From JAHEEL01 sp964195545 (lineage in GTDB: Bacteria > Actinomycetota > Acidimicrobiia > Spongiisociales > UBA5794): 12,227 bases of DNA. A model generated the notes under the pieces. It ran no database searches and was not told where the DNA came from. It saw nothing but the letters and a program-made list of their open reading frames with translations. Below, piece after piece: positions 1 to 6,435 of this stretch. A program made the position numbers and the translations under genes. Positions within the stretch are counted from its first letter, which is position 1. Each line of letters begins with the position of its first letter. Location of the stretch: positions 1-12,227 of the forward strand of contig CAXMQQ010000016.1 of NCBI GenBank assembly GCA_964195545.1, in the 5' to 3' direction.

Positions 1-786
1 GCGCTCACCGACGTGGGCCTGTCGGAGAGCGAGATAGCGGCGGTCGTTGAGCCGGTACCGATAGAGGTCACGACGATTGAAGAGCAGAACACTCAGGATG
101 ATGCCCGGCGAGGTGCAGCATTCGCGGGAGCGATGCTTCTCTACATATCGATCATCATGTTCGGCCAGTTCGTGGCGATGGGCACTGTCGAGGAGAAGCA
201 GAACCGGGTTGTCGAGGTGATCCTTTCCCGGGTTCGGCCGTGGCAGGTGCTCGTCGGGAAGGTCGTCGGCATTGGACTCCTGGGTCTGCTGCAACTGCTC
301 ATCCTCGCCGGTGCCGCATACACGTCGGCTCAGATGGCGGATCTGCCAGGTGTCGACGTCGCTGCAATCGGTCTACCGATCATCGCGTCGTTGCTCTTCT
401 GGTTCATCCTTGGCTACACGTTCTATGCGTTCTTGTACGCGGCCGTGGGATCGACGGTTTCACGACAGGAGGATCTCCAGGGCGCCATCATGATTCCGAT
501 CGTGGTGATCATCCCCGGATACCTCCTCGCCATCATGGCTGCCGAGAACCCCGACGGATTGCTGCCGACCGTCGCGTCCTGGATGCCTACGTGGGCGCCA
601 TTCGTGATGCCGGTCCGGATCGCAGCGGATGCCGCCCAACCGTGGGAAATCGTGGTGGCGGTCATCGGGACGGTGCTCGGCGCGATCGCTCTCGTGTGGA
701 TCGGATCTCGCGTCTACTCAGGAGCGTTGCTCCGCACCGGCGGCAGGATCAAGCTCAGAGAAGCTTGGAGAGCCGCCGCCGAGTAG
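1..786 (+). CDS. ABC-2 type transporter permease, NatB-like (5'-truncated by window edge)
   Basis: The frame is open from base 1, so this is the C-terminal part of a longer membrane protein that starts outside the window. After a short extracytoplasmic tail it shows a TM segment (roughly residues 41-58 of the visible part), then the cytoplasmic motif GTVEEKQNRVVEVILSRV followed by PWQVLVGKVVGIG. This E-E-K-x-x-R-V-x-E-V/L-L-S pattern is the hallmark of ABC-2/NatB permeases (COG1668), which pair with a separate ATPase to export ions, drugs or lipids. Four or five further hydrophobic helices follow, and the protein ends in a basic tail. The ATPase partner is probably just upstream, outside the window. 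The substrate cannot be told. Transcription probably stops at the hairpin at 810-849. Confidence 0.88.
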   Translation, partial: ALTDVGLSESEIAAVVEPVPIEVTTIEEQNTQDDARRGAAFAGAMLLYISIIMFGQFVAMGTVEEKQNRVVEVILSRVRPWQVLVGKVVGIGLLGLLQLLILAGAAYTSAQMADLPGVDVAAIGLPIIASLLFWFILGYTFYAFLYAAVGSTVSRQEDLQGAIMIPIVVIIPGYLLAIMAAENPDGLLPTVASWMPTWAPFVMPVRIAADAAQPWEIVVAVIGTVLGAIALVWIGSRVYSGALLRTGGRIKLREAWRAAAE

Positions 787-809
787 GTGAATCCAGGTCC
801 AAGACAGCG

Positions 810-849
810 GATATGAGACTTGAGACGTTCCTGTCTCGAGTCTCATATC
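810..849. terminator. Long inverted repeat between convergent genes (likely bidirectional terminator)
   Basis: GATATGAGACTTGAGAC (810-826) pairs with GTCTCGAGTCTCATATC (833-849) over 17 bp with a single T/G wobble and a 6-base loop. It lies in the 87-base gap between the stop of the ABC permease and the stop of the oppositely oriented APC permease gene, where a shared terminator is expected. There is no T-run after either arm, so intrinsic termination may be weak or assisted. A 9-bp direct repeat (TCTCGAGTC at 834-842 and 848-856) overlaps the right arm. Confidence 0.65.
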
Positions 850-873
850 TCGAGTCCCTCGTCGGCGTCGCTG

Positions 874-3069
874 CTACGTAATCAGCCACTGGACGGCGCG
901 AGTGAGCGGGCCGGGCTTCTCCAGTGTCGGAGTATGGACGAGAAGGGCGGGGCAGTCGACGGCTTCGGCGATCCGGTCCGCGAGGTCCGCCACGAGGTGA
1001 AGTCGGTGACTCGGTGCACCGAGAATGACAAGGCTTGCCCCCCGTGAGAGACCGGTCAGCGTATCGATTAGGTCTTCGGTGGGGCTAACCCGATCATCCC
1101 ATGGCACAGTGAGGATCCCGCCGAGTTGCTCGTGATATGCGTGGATCGATGCAGCCTGCCCGGAAGGCGCATCGACCGACGTCAGGTGCACGAACCTGAT
1201 CGACGCATCCTCATAGCGAGCGATGTGATCGGCGATTTCCACCTTCACAGGGTCGTACGGTCCGCCTGTTCCCAAGACGGCGATTCTGTCGATATCGTCG
1301 ACTGCCCGATTTCTGAGGAACGCCGAATCGCACGGGAGGTGCTCCTGGAGCCAGTGGAGGTCTCTCGTCACGTGGCGTGTCGCCCGGAGATCCTGGGGGA
1401 GGTCTGCGATGAACAGATCGACACCCTCGCGTTCGACGAACGCGTGCACCATGCCGCGCCGATCCTCATCGGTGTAGTGCTCGGTCGTGACCGTGATGCC
1501 GAGCTTCCGTGCCCGGGCAAGGTCCTCGTCGGTGGGGATCATGCGTCGTGTTCGGGCATCGAAGTTGATCACGTGGATGCGCCCACCGGGAGCGACTGCC
1601 AGGCGCATGGCGAGACGGAACAGGGTGTGCTGCCGACTCGGCCTCGTCGGACGACGGATAAGGACGAGAACGAACTTCCGCCCGCCGGTGGCTACCGCAG
1701 CGGAACTGGTCTCTACGAGTCGGGCATCCTCTCGCAGTCGAAGAGCATCGCGGGCCGCAGATTCCTTGACGGCCCGGGACTGCCCGAACACGCGATACCA
1801 AACGACGCCGGCGATGACGAAGAACACAGCGCCGAGGAGAGGAACGATCCCCATCTGGGTGAGGAGCAGCAGTGAGGCAACGATGCCGAAGATCTGAACG
1901 GCGGGGTAGAGGGGCGAACGAAACTTGGGTTCGTACCAGTCGAGGTGGCCCTCGCGAAATGCGATGAGCGCCAGGTTCACCAGGGCGAAAACGAGGAGTT
2001 GGAACGCCGACGCGAGCTTGGCGAGATCGATGAGGGGAACGAAGAGGACGAGGAGGATCAGCACTGCCCCGGTCACCGCGATACCGGCGACGGGAGCTCC
2101 CGATCGTTTCCCAATCTGGGCGAGGAATGGAGGGGCAAGCGAGTTCCTTGCCATGGCGAAGGGGTATCGAGCCGACGCGATGATGCCTGAGTTTGCCATC
2201 GATACCAGAGCCAGGATCGCCATGCCGGCGACGACGTAGGTGCCGGGCGAACTGACGAAATGCGCCGCGGCGGTGAGGATCGGCGTTTCCGTGTTGGCGA
2301 GTTCGTCGGCCGGTGTGACGCCGACCATCACGGCGACCACGGCCGGATACAGAATCATCGCGACCCCGACCGACGTCAGCATGCTCAGCGGGATGTTCCG
2401 CCCCGGCCGTCTGACTTCCTCGGCCACGCTCGCGACCTGCGTGACCCCGATGTACGACACGAATACGACCGCAGTTCCGGAAAGCAGGCCCGCGAAACCT
2501 TCCGAGAAGAACGGTTCAAAACGCGAAGAAACGGTGTTCGGCGCACCGAGGATGACGAACCCCGCCAGCAGGGCAAGAACGATGGTGACGAGCGCCTTCT
2601 GGAATCTGGCCGTCTCTTGGACGCCGATGAGGTTGACGGCGATGAGTACGACTGCGAGTGCCGCCGCGACGGGGCGTTCGGGGTGATCGACGAAGAGTTC
2701 GAGGTATGCGGAGAGGCCGACGAGTGCGAACGATGCCTTGAAGACGAGTGAGAACCACACGCCGAAGCCGGCGATCGTTCCCATGAGCGGACCCATTGCC
2801 CGGTCGATGTACAAATACGTGCCTCCGGCCTTGGGCATCGCCGTCGCCATCTCCGACTGGGAGAGCGCCGCCGGGATCACCACGATGCCGGCAAGGAAGA
2901 ATGCCAGCACCACCGACGGCCCGGCGATCTTGAACGCCAAGCCGGGCAACACGAAGATCCCCGAGCCGATCATCGCTCCGATCGAGATCGTGAACACTGC
3001 GTACAGCCCCAGCGACCGGTGCAGGGAACCGGTCGGCTGCGGTGCGTCGTTGGGGGTTGGTGTCGTCAA
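874..3069 (-). CDS. APC-family amino acid permease with two C-terminal Usp-like domains
   Basis: The 731-residue protein has an amino acid/polyamine/organocation (APC) transporter core at residues 1-430. It includes the helix-1 signature IGSGIFVLPG (34-43), the AGGTYLYIDRAMGP segment (81-94) and about 12 hydrophobic helices. After a charged linker, residues 464-590 and 593-715 each resemble a universal stress protein (Usp) alpha/beta domain: FVLVLIRRP and RIAVLGTGG as first strands, LVILGAP and CPALLVHTP as the last ones. The usual ATP-binding G-x2-G-x9-G(S/T) loop of Usp is not intact in the second domain, so nucleotide binding there is doubtful. The start is TTG; an in-frame TAG lies five codons upstream and no ATG or GTG exists between them. 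No clear Shine-Dalgarno is seen. It lies 64 bases downstream of the MFS gene and may share its transcript. The substrate is probably an amino acid or amine, not determined. Confidence 0.88.
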   Translation of the reverse strand: MTTPTPNDAPQPTGSLHRSLGLYAVFTISIGAMIGSGIFVLPGLAFKIAGPSVVLAFFLAGIVVIPAALSQSEMATAMPKAGGTYLYIDRAMGPLMGTIAGFGVWFSLVFKASFALVGLSAYLELFVDHPERPVAAALAVVLIAVNLIGVQETARFQKALVTIVLALLAGFVILGAPNTVSSRFEPFFSEGFAGLLSGTAVVFVSYIGVTQVASVAEEVRRPGRNIPLSMLTSVGVAMILYPAVVAVMVGVTPADELANTETPILTAAAHFVSSPGTYVVAGMAILALVSMANSGIIASARYPFAMARNSLAPPFLAQIGKRSGAPVAGIAVTGAVLILLVLFVPLIDLAKLASAFQLLVFALVNLALIAFREGHLDWYEPKFRSPLYPAVQIFGIVASLLLLTQMGIVPLLGAVFFVIAGVVWYRVFGQSRAVKESAARDALRLREDARLVETSSAAVATGGRKFVLVLIRRPTRPSRQHTLFRLAMRLAVAPGGRIHVINFDARTRRMIPTDEDLARARKLGITVTTEHYTDEDRRGMVHAFVEREGVDLFIADLPQDLRATRHVTRDLHWLQEHLPCDSAFLRNRAVDDIDRIAVLGTGGPYDPVKVEIADHIARYEDASIRFVHLTSVDAPSGQAASIHAYHEQLGGILTVPWDDRVSPTEDLIDTLTGLSRGASLVILGAPSHRLHLVADLADRIAEAVDCPALLVHTPTLEKPGPLTRAVQWLIT

Positions 3070-3133
3070 GGTGACAGCAAACTAGTTGAGCTTGCGAGAG
3101 TGCGGTAGGGGATGTCGTCAGACTCGTCGCCGA

Positions 3134-4468
3134 TCAGTCCAGCACCCACCTCGTCCGAGACGCTCGCGCCCGGTCGACATCCACGGCAGCGAGCAGTGCT
3201 CCACCGATCAGGAAGAAGGCTGTGAGAAACAGAATCGAGAGCCGCGCCGAGCCGGTGACGATGTCGACACCAGCGAAGATGAGCGGTCCGAATACTGCGC
3301 TGAGTCTTGAGAAGACCGAGTAGAACCCGAAGAACTCGGCCGAGGCATCTTCGGGGATCATCGACCCGTAGAGCGATCGCGACAGTGCCTGGACCCCGCC
3401 GAGGACGAGTCCTGCGAGCGCCCCGACTGCCAGGAAGGCGACGGCCCGACCCGCGGGCAAGAGGTATCCGCCGACGGTGACGAACGCCCACCCGACGATC
3501 GAAACGAGGATCGCAGCCTTCGCCCCGACCTTTCCCGCCAACCATCCGAACGCGAGAGCACCGAAGAAGGCGACGAGTTGGATCACAACGAACACGGCGG
3601 CGATCGTGGTGGTTGAGAGATCGAGTGTTTCGGACGCGAAAACCGGGGTGATCCTGATGACCGTCAGAACGCCATCGTTGTAGAACAGGAACGCGACGAT
3701 GAAGAGCAGGAGTTGGGGAAAACCGATCAACTGTCGGGTCGTCCGCCAGATTCGGCGGACTCCGAGCCGTGCATACGCGATCGGGCGGGGCGTGGAGCGG
3801 TATTCCTGCGGGAGATCCGGACGGCCCGCACCGTCGCTCAGGCGGGAGAACGAGAAGGTCGCGAACGCCGCCCACCAGATTCCAGCAGACGCGATGACGA
3901 TCCTCTGAGCGATGTCCTCGCTCAGCCCCAGAGGTTCGGCGAAGAACAGCAGGACGAGGGACAACACCAGGTGGATCCCTCCGCCCGCATAGCCGAGGGC
4001 GAATCCTCTGGCCGAAACGCGGTCGATTGTGTCGGGCGTGGTCAACTCCGGGAGGAACCCTTCGTACATGACGTTCGCAGAAACGAATCCGACTTGGGCG
4101 ATCAGCGCAACGACGATGGCCAGGCCGAGGTCACCGGCTCCTGGGATAGCCGTGAGGACGGCGAAGATGGCGCCTGTATAGGCGAAGGTTTGGAGAAGGC
4201 GTTTCTTCGAGTTCGAGTAGTCGGCGACGGCGCCGAGGATCGGCATGGCGAGGAAGAGAACGAACGCTCCTGCCCCGACGATGATCCCGAAGAATGCCTC
4301 CGCTCCCACGTTCCGTCCGAGGATCGACAGTCCCTTCTCTGGGAAGATCGTGTCCCCGAAGTAGATCGCGAACACGAGGCTGCCGGCCGTGATATACGCC
4401 GAATTCGCCCAGTCGTACATCGCCCACCCGAAGATGGTTCGCTCGTCGTTTCGCGTCGTTGCGTCCAT
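3134..4468 (-). CDS. MFS transporter, UMF1 (Atg22-like) family
   Basis: This 444-residue protein carries the N-terminal hallmark GWAMYDWANSAY (residues 14-25) that defines the UMF1/Atg22-like branch of the major facilitator superfamily (TC 2.A.1.24). After it comes a loop resembling MFS motif A, GAVADYSNSKKR (79-90). About 12 hydrophobic helices fill the rest, and the length is typical of bacterial members. Yeast Atg22 exports amino acids from the vacuole, but bacterial substrates are mostly unknown, so no substrate is assigned. The ATG start is supported by AAGGG seven bases upstream on the minus strand. The next minus-strand gene is another putative amino-acid transporter, which hints at a common role in amino-acid or amine traffic. 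Confidence 0.9.
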   Translation of the reverse strand: MDATTRNDERTIFGWAMYDWANSAYITAGSLVFAIYFGDTIFPEKGLSILGRNVGAEAFFGIIVGAGAFVLFLAMPILGAVADYSNSKKRLLQTFAYTGAIFAVLTAIPGAGDLGLAIVVALIAQVGFVSANVMYEGFLPELTTPDTIDRVSARGFALGYAGGGIHLVLSLVLLFFAEPLGLSEDIAQRIVIASAGIWWAAFATFSFSRLSDGAGRPDLPQEYRSTPRPIAYARLGVRRIWRTTRQLIGFPQLLLFIVAFLFYNDGVLTVIRITPVFASETLDLSTTTIAAVFVVIQLVAFFGALAFGWLAGKVGAKAAILVSIVGWAFVTVGGYLLPAGRAVAFLAVGALAGLVLGGVQALSRSLYGSMIPEDASAEFFGFYSVFSRLSAVFGPLIFAGVDIVTGSARLSILFLTAFFLIGGALLAAVDVDRARASRTRWVLD

Positions 4469-4738
4469 GGCTGTGCCCTTCAGTCGATCCCGACGCTAAA
4501 CGCCTTCGCGACCCTCGACGTTGCGTACCGAGCGAGGGGGATCGAGAGCGGCCTGTTGTTCAGTCGACTCGGCAATGTGGACAAGTGGCCCAGTTGGCGC
4601 AGAGAGGGCTATGGTTCCAGTGCACAGAGGGATGTCCGCTGCCGCCGTGGCACTTGTTGGTTCGAGGCAGGTTGACAGAACCCGCCAGTGTGCGGACCAC
4701 AGTGGTTCGCGAATCGACGCCCATTGGAGGCACCAGAA
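4469..4738. other. Divergent intergenic region without a supported gene
   Basis: These 270 bases separate the minus-strand MFS start from the plus-strand RRM gene and should hold promoters for both directions. On the plus strand a TTGACA hexamer lies at 4672-4677 but no convincing -10 follows at normal spacing; a TATGGT hexamer lies at 4610-4615 without a good -35. Open frames crossing the region lack family similarity and a ribosome binding site. I see no tRNA or strong hairpin here. Confidence 0.4.
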
Positions 4739-4984
4739 ATGAACATCTTCGTAGGGAACCTTTCGTTCCGCGCTACGAACGCTGACCTCGAGCAGCTTTT
4801 CGGCGAGTATGGAGCCGTTGACTCGGCCGCAATTATCAATGACCGCGACTCCGGCCGCTCCCGCGGCTTCGGCTTCGTCGAGATGCCCGATGCCGAAGAA
4901 GGCAAGAAGGCGATCGAGGAGCTCAACGGCTACGAAAGCGAAGGCCGCGCCCTCACAGTCAACGAGGCCCGTCCCCGCCGCTAG
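4739..4984 (+). CDS. Single-RRM RNA-binding protein
   Basis: This is an 81-residue protein made of one RNA recognition motif. RNP2 appears as NIFVGNL (residues 2-8) and RNP1 as RSRGFGFVEM (about 39-48), both with the aromatic residues that stack on RNA bases. The C-terminus adds a short basic tail, EARPRR. Size and motifs match the bacterial glycine-poor Rbp-type proteins known best from cyanobacteria, where several are cold- or stress-induced. The start is the ATG at 4739, preceded by TTGGAGG with 8 bases of spacing; an in-frame upstream start at 4688 has no such site and adds residues absent from the family. The next gene begins only 8 bases after its stop and encodes an IF-1-like protein, so the two are probably co-translated. 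Confidence 0.93.
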   Translation: MNIFVGNLSFRATNADLEQLFGEYGAVDSAAIINDRDSGRSRGFGFVEMPDAEEGKKAIEELNGYESEGRALTVNEARPRR

Positions 4985-4992
4985 CGGCCGTT

Positions 4993-5217
4993 ATGGCACG
5001 AGGCGACGACACCTTTCGCACGCAAGGCGTGATCGTCGAGACGCTCCGGAACGCTGAGTTCAAGGTGCGGCTCGATTCTGGTCTCGAGATTGTTGCGCGC
5101 GCATCGGGAAAGATGCGACGCGGCCGGGGGATCAGGATCATCGCGGGCGACAAGGTCGAAGTCGAAGTTTCGGCTTACGATCCGACAAAGGGTCGCATCG
5201 TGTGGAGACATCGATAA
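4993..5217 (+). CDS. infA: Translation initiation factor IF-1-like OB-fold protein
   Basis: This is a 74-residue one-domain S1/OB-fold protein aligned along its whole length with bacterial IF-1: QGVIVETLRNAEFKVRL (11-27), then ASGKMR (37-42), IRIIAGDKVEVEVS (47-60), and YDPTKGRIVWRH near the end. IF-1 occupies the ribosomal A site during initiation and helps IF-2 and IF-3. Compared with typical IF-1, the loop after SGKMR is one residue longer and Arg/Gly-rich (RGRG in place of the usual three residues such as MHY). It is not in the usual adk-map-infA-rpmJ-rpsM context; instead it follows an RRM gene by 8 bases with only a weak Shine-Dalgarno, suggesting coupling. It may be the sole infA, moved, or a second specialised copy; the window cannot decide. 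Confidence 0.88.
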   Translation: MARGDDTFRTQGVIVETLRNAEFKVRLDSGLEIVARASGKMRRGRGIRIIAGDKVEVEVSAYDPTKGRIVWRHR

Positions 5218-5233
5218 CGCAGTGAAACAATGT

Positions 5234-5250
5234 TCCGGGCTTGTACCGGA
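5234..5250 (+). other. Short hairpin upstream of terminator
   Basis: TCCGG (5234-5238) can pair with CCGGA (5246-5250) across a 7-base loop in the 3' untranslated part of the RRM/IF-1 unit. It may only support the terminator just downstream; no known RNA element is recognised. Confidence 0.3.
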
Positions 5251-5260
5251 GCGCTCAGTG

Positions 5261-5292
5261 AACAGCCGGGGTCTTTGATCCCGGCTGTTTCG
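5261..5292 (+). terminator. Rho-independent-type terminator of the RRM/IF-1 unit
   Basis: AACAGCCGGG (5261-5270) pairs perfectly with CCCGGCTGTT (5280-5289) around a 9-base loop, and the right arm runs into TTT (5288-5290). It sits 43 bases after the IF-1-like stop. On the other strand it also lies just past the end of the small minus-strand reading frame, with an A/T-starting arm, so it may serve both directions. Confidence 0.75.
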
Positions 5293-5308
5293 CGTCTCGG
5301 TTGGTCGT

Positions 5309-5398
5309 TCAGCGTTGAGACACCCAGAAGAGGGTGGCCGAGCCGGTCACCATGAGGCCGATCAACAGCCAGGCGACGATGATTCCCAATGTGTCCAC
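5309..5398 (-). CDS. Possible 29-residue single-TM membrane peptide
   Basis: A short minus-strand frame starts with GTG and ends with TGA. After three residues it becomes almost wholly hydrophobic (LGIIVAWLLIGLMVTG, residues 4-19, then SATLFWV) and finishes in SQR. This reads as one transmembrane helix with a short polar or basic end. An in-frame TAG five codons upstream fixes the start. There is no Shine-Dalgarno, but TAGAGT, a TANNNT-type -10, lies 9 bases before the GTG, fitting a near-leaderless message. It fills an otherwise empty gap and ends facing the 5261-5289 hairpin. No family is recognised. It could be chance, since short hydrophobic frames do occur in GC-rich DNA. Confidence 0.4.
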   Translation of the reverse strand: MDTLGIIVAWLLIGLMVTGSATLFWVSQR

Positions 5399-5461
5399 GG
5401 TAGACGGACTCTAAATCACACGCGTGCAATTCTCTGGGATTTCCGTAGCAATATGCACTAC

Positions 5462-5467
5462 TACGCT
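5462..5467 (+). promoter_or_regulatory. Putative -10 box (TACGCT) of LapA-like gene
   Basis: TACGCT fits the actinobacterial TANNNT -10 pattern and lies 26 bases before the ATG at 5494, leaving room for a short leader that contains the ribosome binding site. No clear -35 is visible, so this is tentative. Confidence 0.3.
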
Positions 5468-5493
5468 CGGTGTCGAGTCGTCCGGGAGGGACC

Positions 5494-5754
5494 ATGACCG
5501 AAGAGCAGCCGGCCAACGTTCAGAGATTCAACGACAGGATCGGGTTCGGGATGATCGTCTCGGCGGTGATCCTTCTCGCGCTTGTGATCTTCGTCATCCA
5601 GAACCTCGATGAGGTCGAGGTCGAGTTCCTCTTCCTCTCATTCTCATTTCCTTTGTGGCTGGTAGCCATCATCTTCCTCGCCCTCGGCGTCGTTCTGGGC
5701 TGGATCTGGCGTTGGATGTCCCGTCGTCGGCAGAAGGGTCGGAACCAGAGCTGA
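5494..5754 (+). CDS. LapA-like (DUF1049) two-TM membrane protein
   Basis: This is an 86-residue protein with two transmembrane helices: residues about 17-36 and 53-72. Between them lies QNLDEVEVEFLFLSFSFPLW (37-56). The pattern of helix, QN-x-x-x-V-x-V/F-x-F/L loop and second helix ending in a basic tail (RRRQKGR) is the signature of the lipopolysaccharide assembly protein A domain family (DUF1049/LapA). In E. coli LapA takes part in envelope homeostasis; in actinobacteria, which lack LPS, the role is unknown. The ATG at 5494 is chosen over a GTG at 5470 because GGGAGGG lies just before it and the extra residues are not family-like. The next gene starts 62 bases on. Confidence 0.85.
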   Translation: MTEEQPANVQRFNDRIGFGMIVSAVILLALVIFVIQNLDEVEVEFLFLSFSFPLWLVAIIFLALGVVLGWIWRWMSRRRQKGRNQS

Positions 5755-5784
5755 TCCGTCCGATTCGATGACGATGAGGCTCGT

Positions 5785-5790
5785 TAGGCT
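5785..5790 (+). promoter_or_regulatory. Putative -10 box (TAGGCT)
   Basis: TAGGCT lies 26 bases before the ATG at 5817, the same distance as TACGCT from the LapA-like ATG. It matches the TANNNT -10 consensus of actinobacteria. No good -35 is seen. If real, the acidic-tail gene has its own promoter rather than relying only on the LapA-like transcript. Confidence 0.3.
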
Positions 5791-5816
5791 ATGGGGTTCA
5801 TCGACCTGGAGGTCTC

Positions 5817-6161
5817 ATGCGCAGACTGTTCTCCATCAAGACTCTGATTCTCATCCTGCTCGCGGCCGGAATCGGCGCGATAGTTGCACTTGTCGTCAAC
5901 CAGAAGCAGAAGTTCGCGGGCATGTCCGAAGAGGAGATCCGGGCGTACCTCGATCAGAAGCTCGCCGGCAGGATGTCCGAAGATCAGGTTGCCCAGATTC
6001 AGGATGCGGTCGTTTCGGCCGTCAAGGGTGTCTCGGAGGCCATCGAAGATGCCGACGAAGCACTCGCCGAAGCCGGCGAAGTGATCGCTGAAGTGGCCGA
6101 AGAAGTCGCGAAGGAAGAAGCCGCCGAAGAAGAAGCCGCCGAGGTAGCCGAAGAGGCGTAG
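5817..6161 (+). CDS. Membrane-anchored protein with acidic Ala/Glu-rich tail (unknown)
   Basis: The 114-residue protein starts with a basic stretch (MRRLFSIK), one transmembrane helix (about 9-27), then a soluble helical part with SEEEIRAYLDQKL (37-49) and a long region of A, E and V from about residue 75 on (AEVAEEVAKEEAAEEEAAEV). The tail is low-complexity and should form a highly acidic helix or coiled coil. Topology by the positive-inside rule puts the tail outside the membrane. GGAGG five bases before the ATG supports the start. No family is recognised. Its place after a LapA-like gene suggests an envelope role. The repeat-like tail may vary in length between strains. Confidence 0.75.
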   Translation: MRRLFSIKTLILILLAAGIGAIVALVVNQKQKFAGMSEEEIRAYLDQKLAGRMSEDQVAQIQDAVVSAVKGVSEAIEDADEALAEAGEVIAEVAEEVAKEEAAEEEAAEVAEEA

Positions 6162-6177
6162 CCCGATCGACCGCAGT

Positions 6178-6435
6178 TCAACAGATCAGTAGAGCGTCTT
6201 CCGGGTCTTCTGGGGGACGCTCTTCTGTCGCCTCCCACTGCTCGTAGACCACGGCATCACGGAGCAATCGGGGCAGCACTGAGAACGTTGCGATTGCACC
6301 GTTGCCTCTGAGGATCTCAACGGCCTCTCTCACTGCCTGCGTCGCTGCCAGTGAGCACGTCAACTTGTTGGCATCTACCAGATAGCGGTGGAACGCCGCA
6401 TCTCCTTCGTCGGCGCTACCTTGGTTCCTGCTTCG
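6178..6435 (-). pseudogene. Relic of an acyl-CoA dehydrogenase C-terminus
   Basis: On the minus strand, just after the TGA that ends the kinase fusion and in the same frame, an open stretch reads LAATQAVREAVEILRGNGAI (from 6348), then SVLPRLLRDAVVYEQWEAT. This matches the C-terminal helical domain of acyl-CoA dehydrogenases, where REA-x-E-x-x-G-GNG, PR-L-x-RDA and WEGT are recurrent. The FAD and CoA binding parts are absent, since the DNA upstream encodes another protein, and the family's usual ending after WEGT is replaced by an unrelated acidic end overlapping a hairpin. Only TTG (6363) could start a 61-residue product. It is best read as a leftover from a deletion or recombination; a short expressed protein is not excluded. 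Confidence 0.55.
6191..6223. terminator. Strong bidirectional hairpin between convergent units
   Basis: AGAGCGTCTTCC (6191-6202) pairs with GGGGGACGCTCT (6212-6223) over 12 bp, including two T/G wobbles, with a 9-base loop. It follows the plus-strand acidic-tail gene by 30 bases and lies 213 bases beyond the stop of the minus-strand kinase fusion. A short T-rich stretch (TCTGT) follows on the plus strand. It overlaps the end of the acyl-CoA dehydrogenase relic. Confidence 0.65.

Noticed and set aside
1126..1875. Plus-strand open frame of 249 codons opposite the APC-Usp gene
   Set aside because: The opposite strand carries recognisable APC and Usp sequence; the frame lacks a ribosome binding site and any motif.
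3713..4675. Long plus-strand open frame (320 codons) opposite the MFS gene
   Set aside because: It is antisense to a clear MFS transporter; its translation is rich in R, E, D and G without any family pattern, as expected for a GC-rich shadow frame.
4640..4740. tRNA-like GGTTCG elements in the intergenic region
   Set aside because: No acceptor stem or full cloverleaf can be drawn around them.
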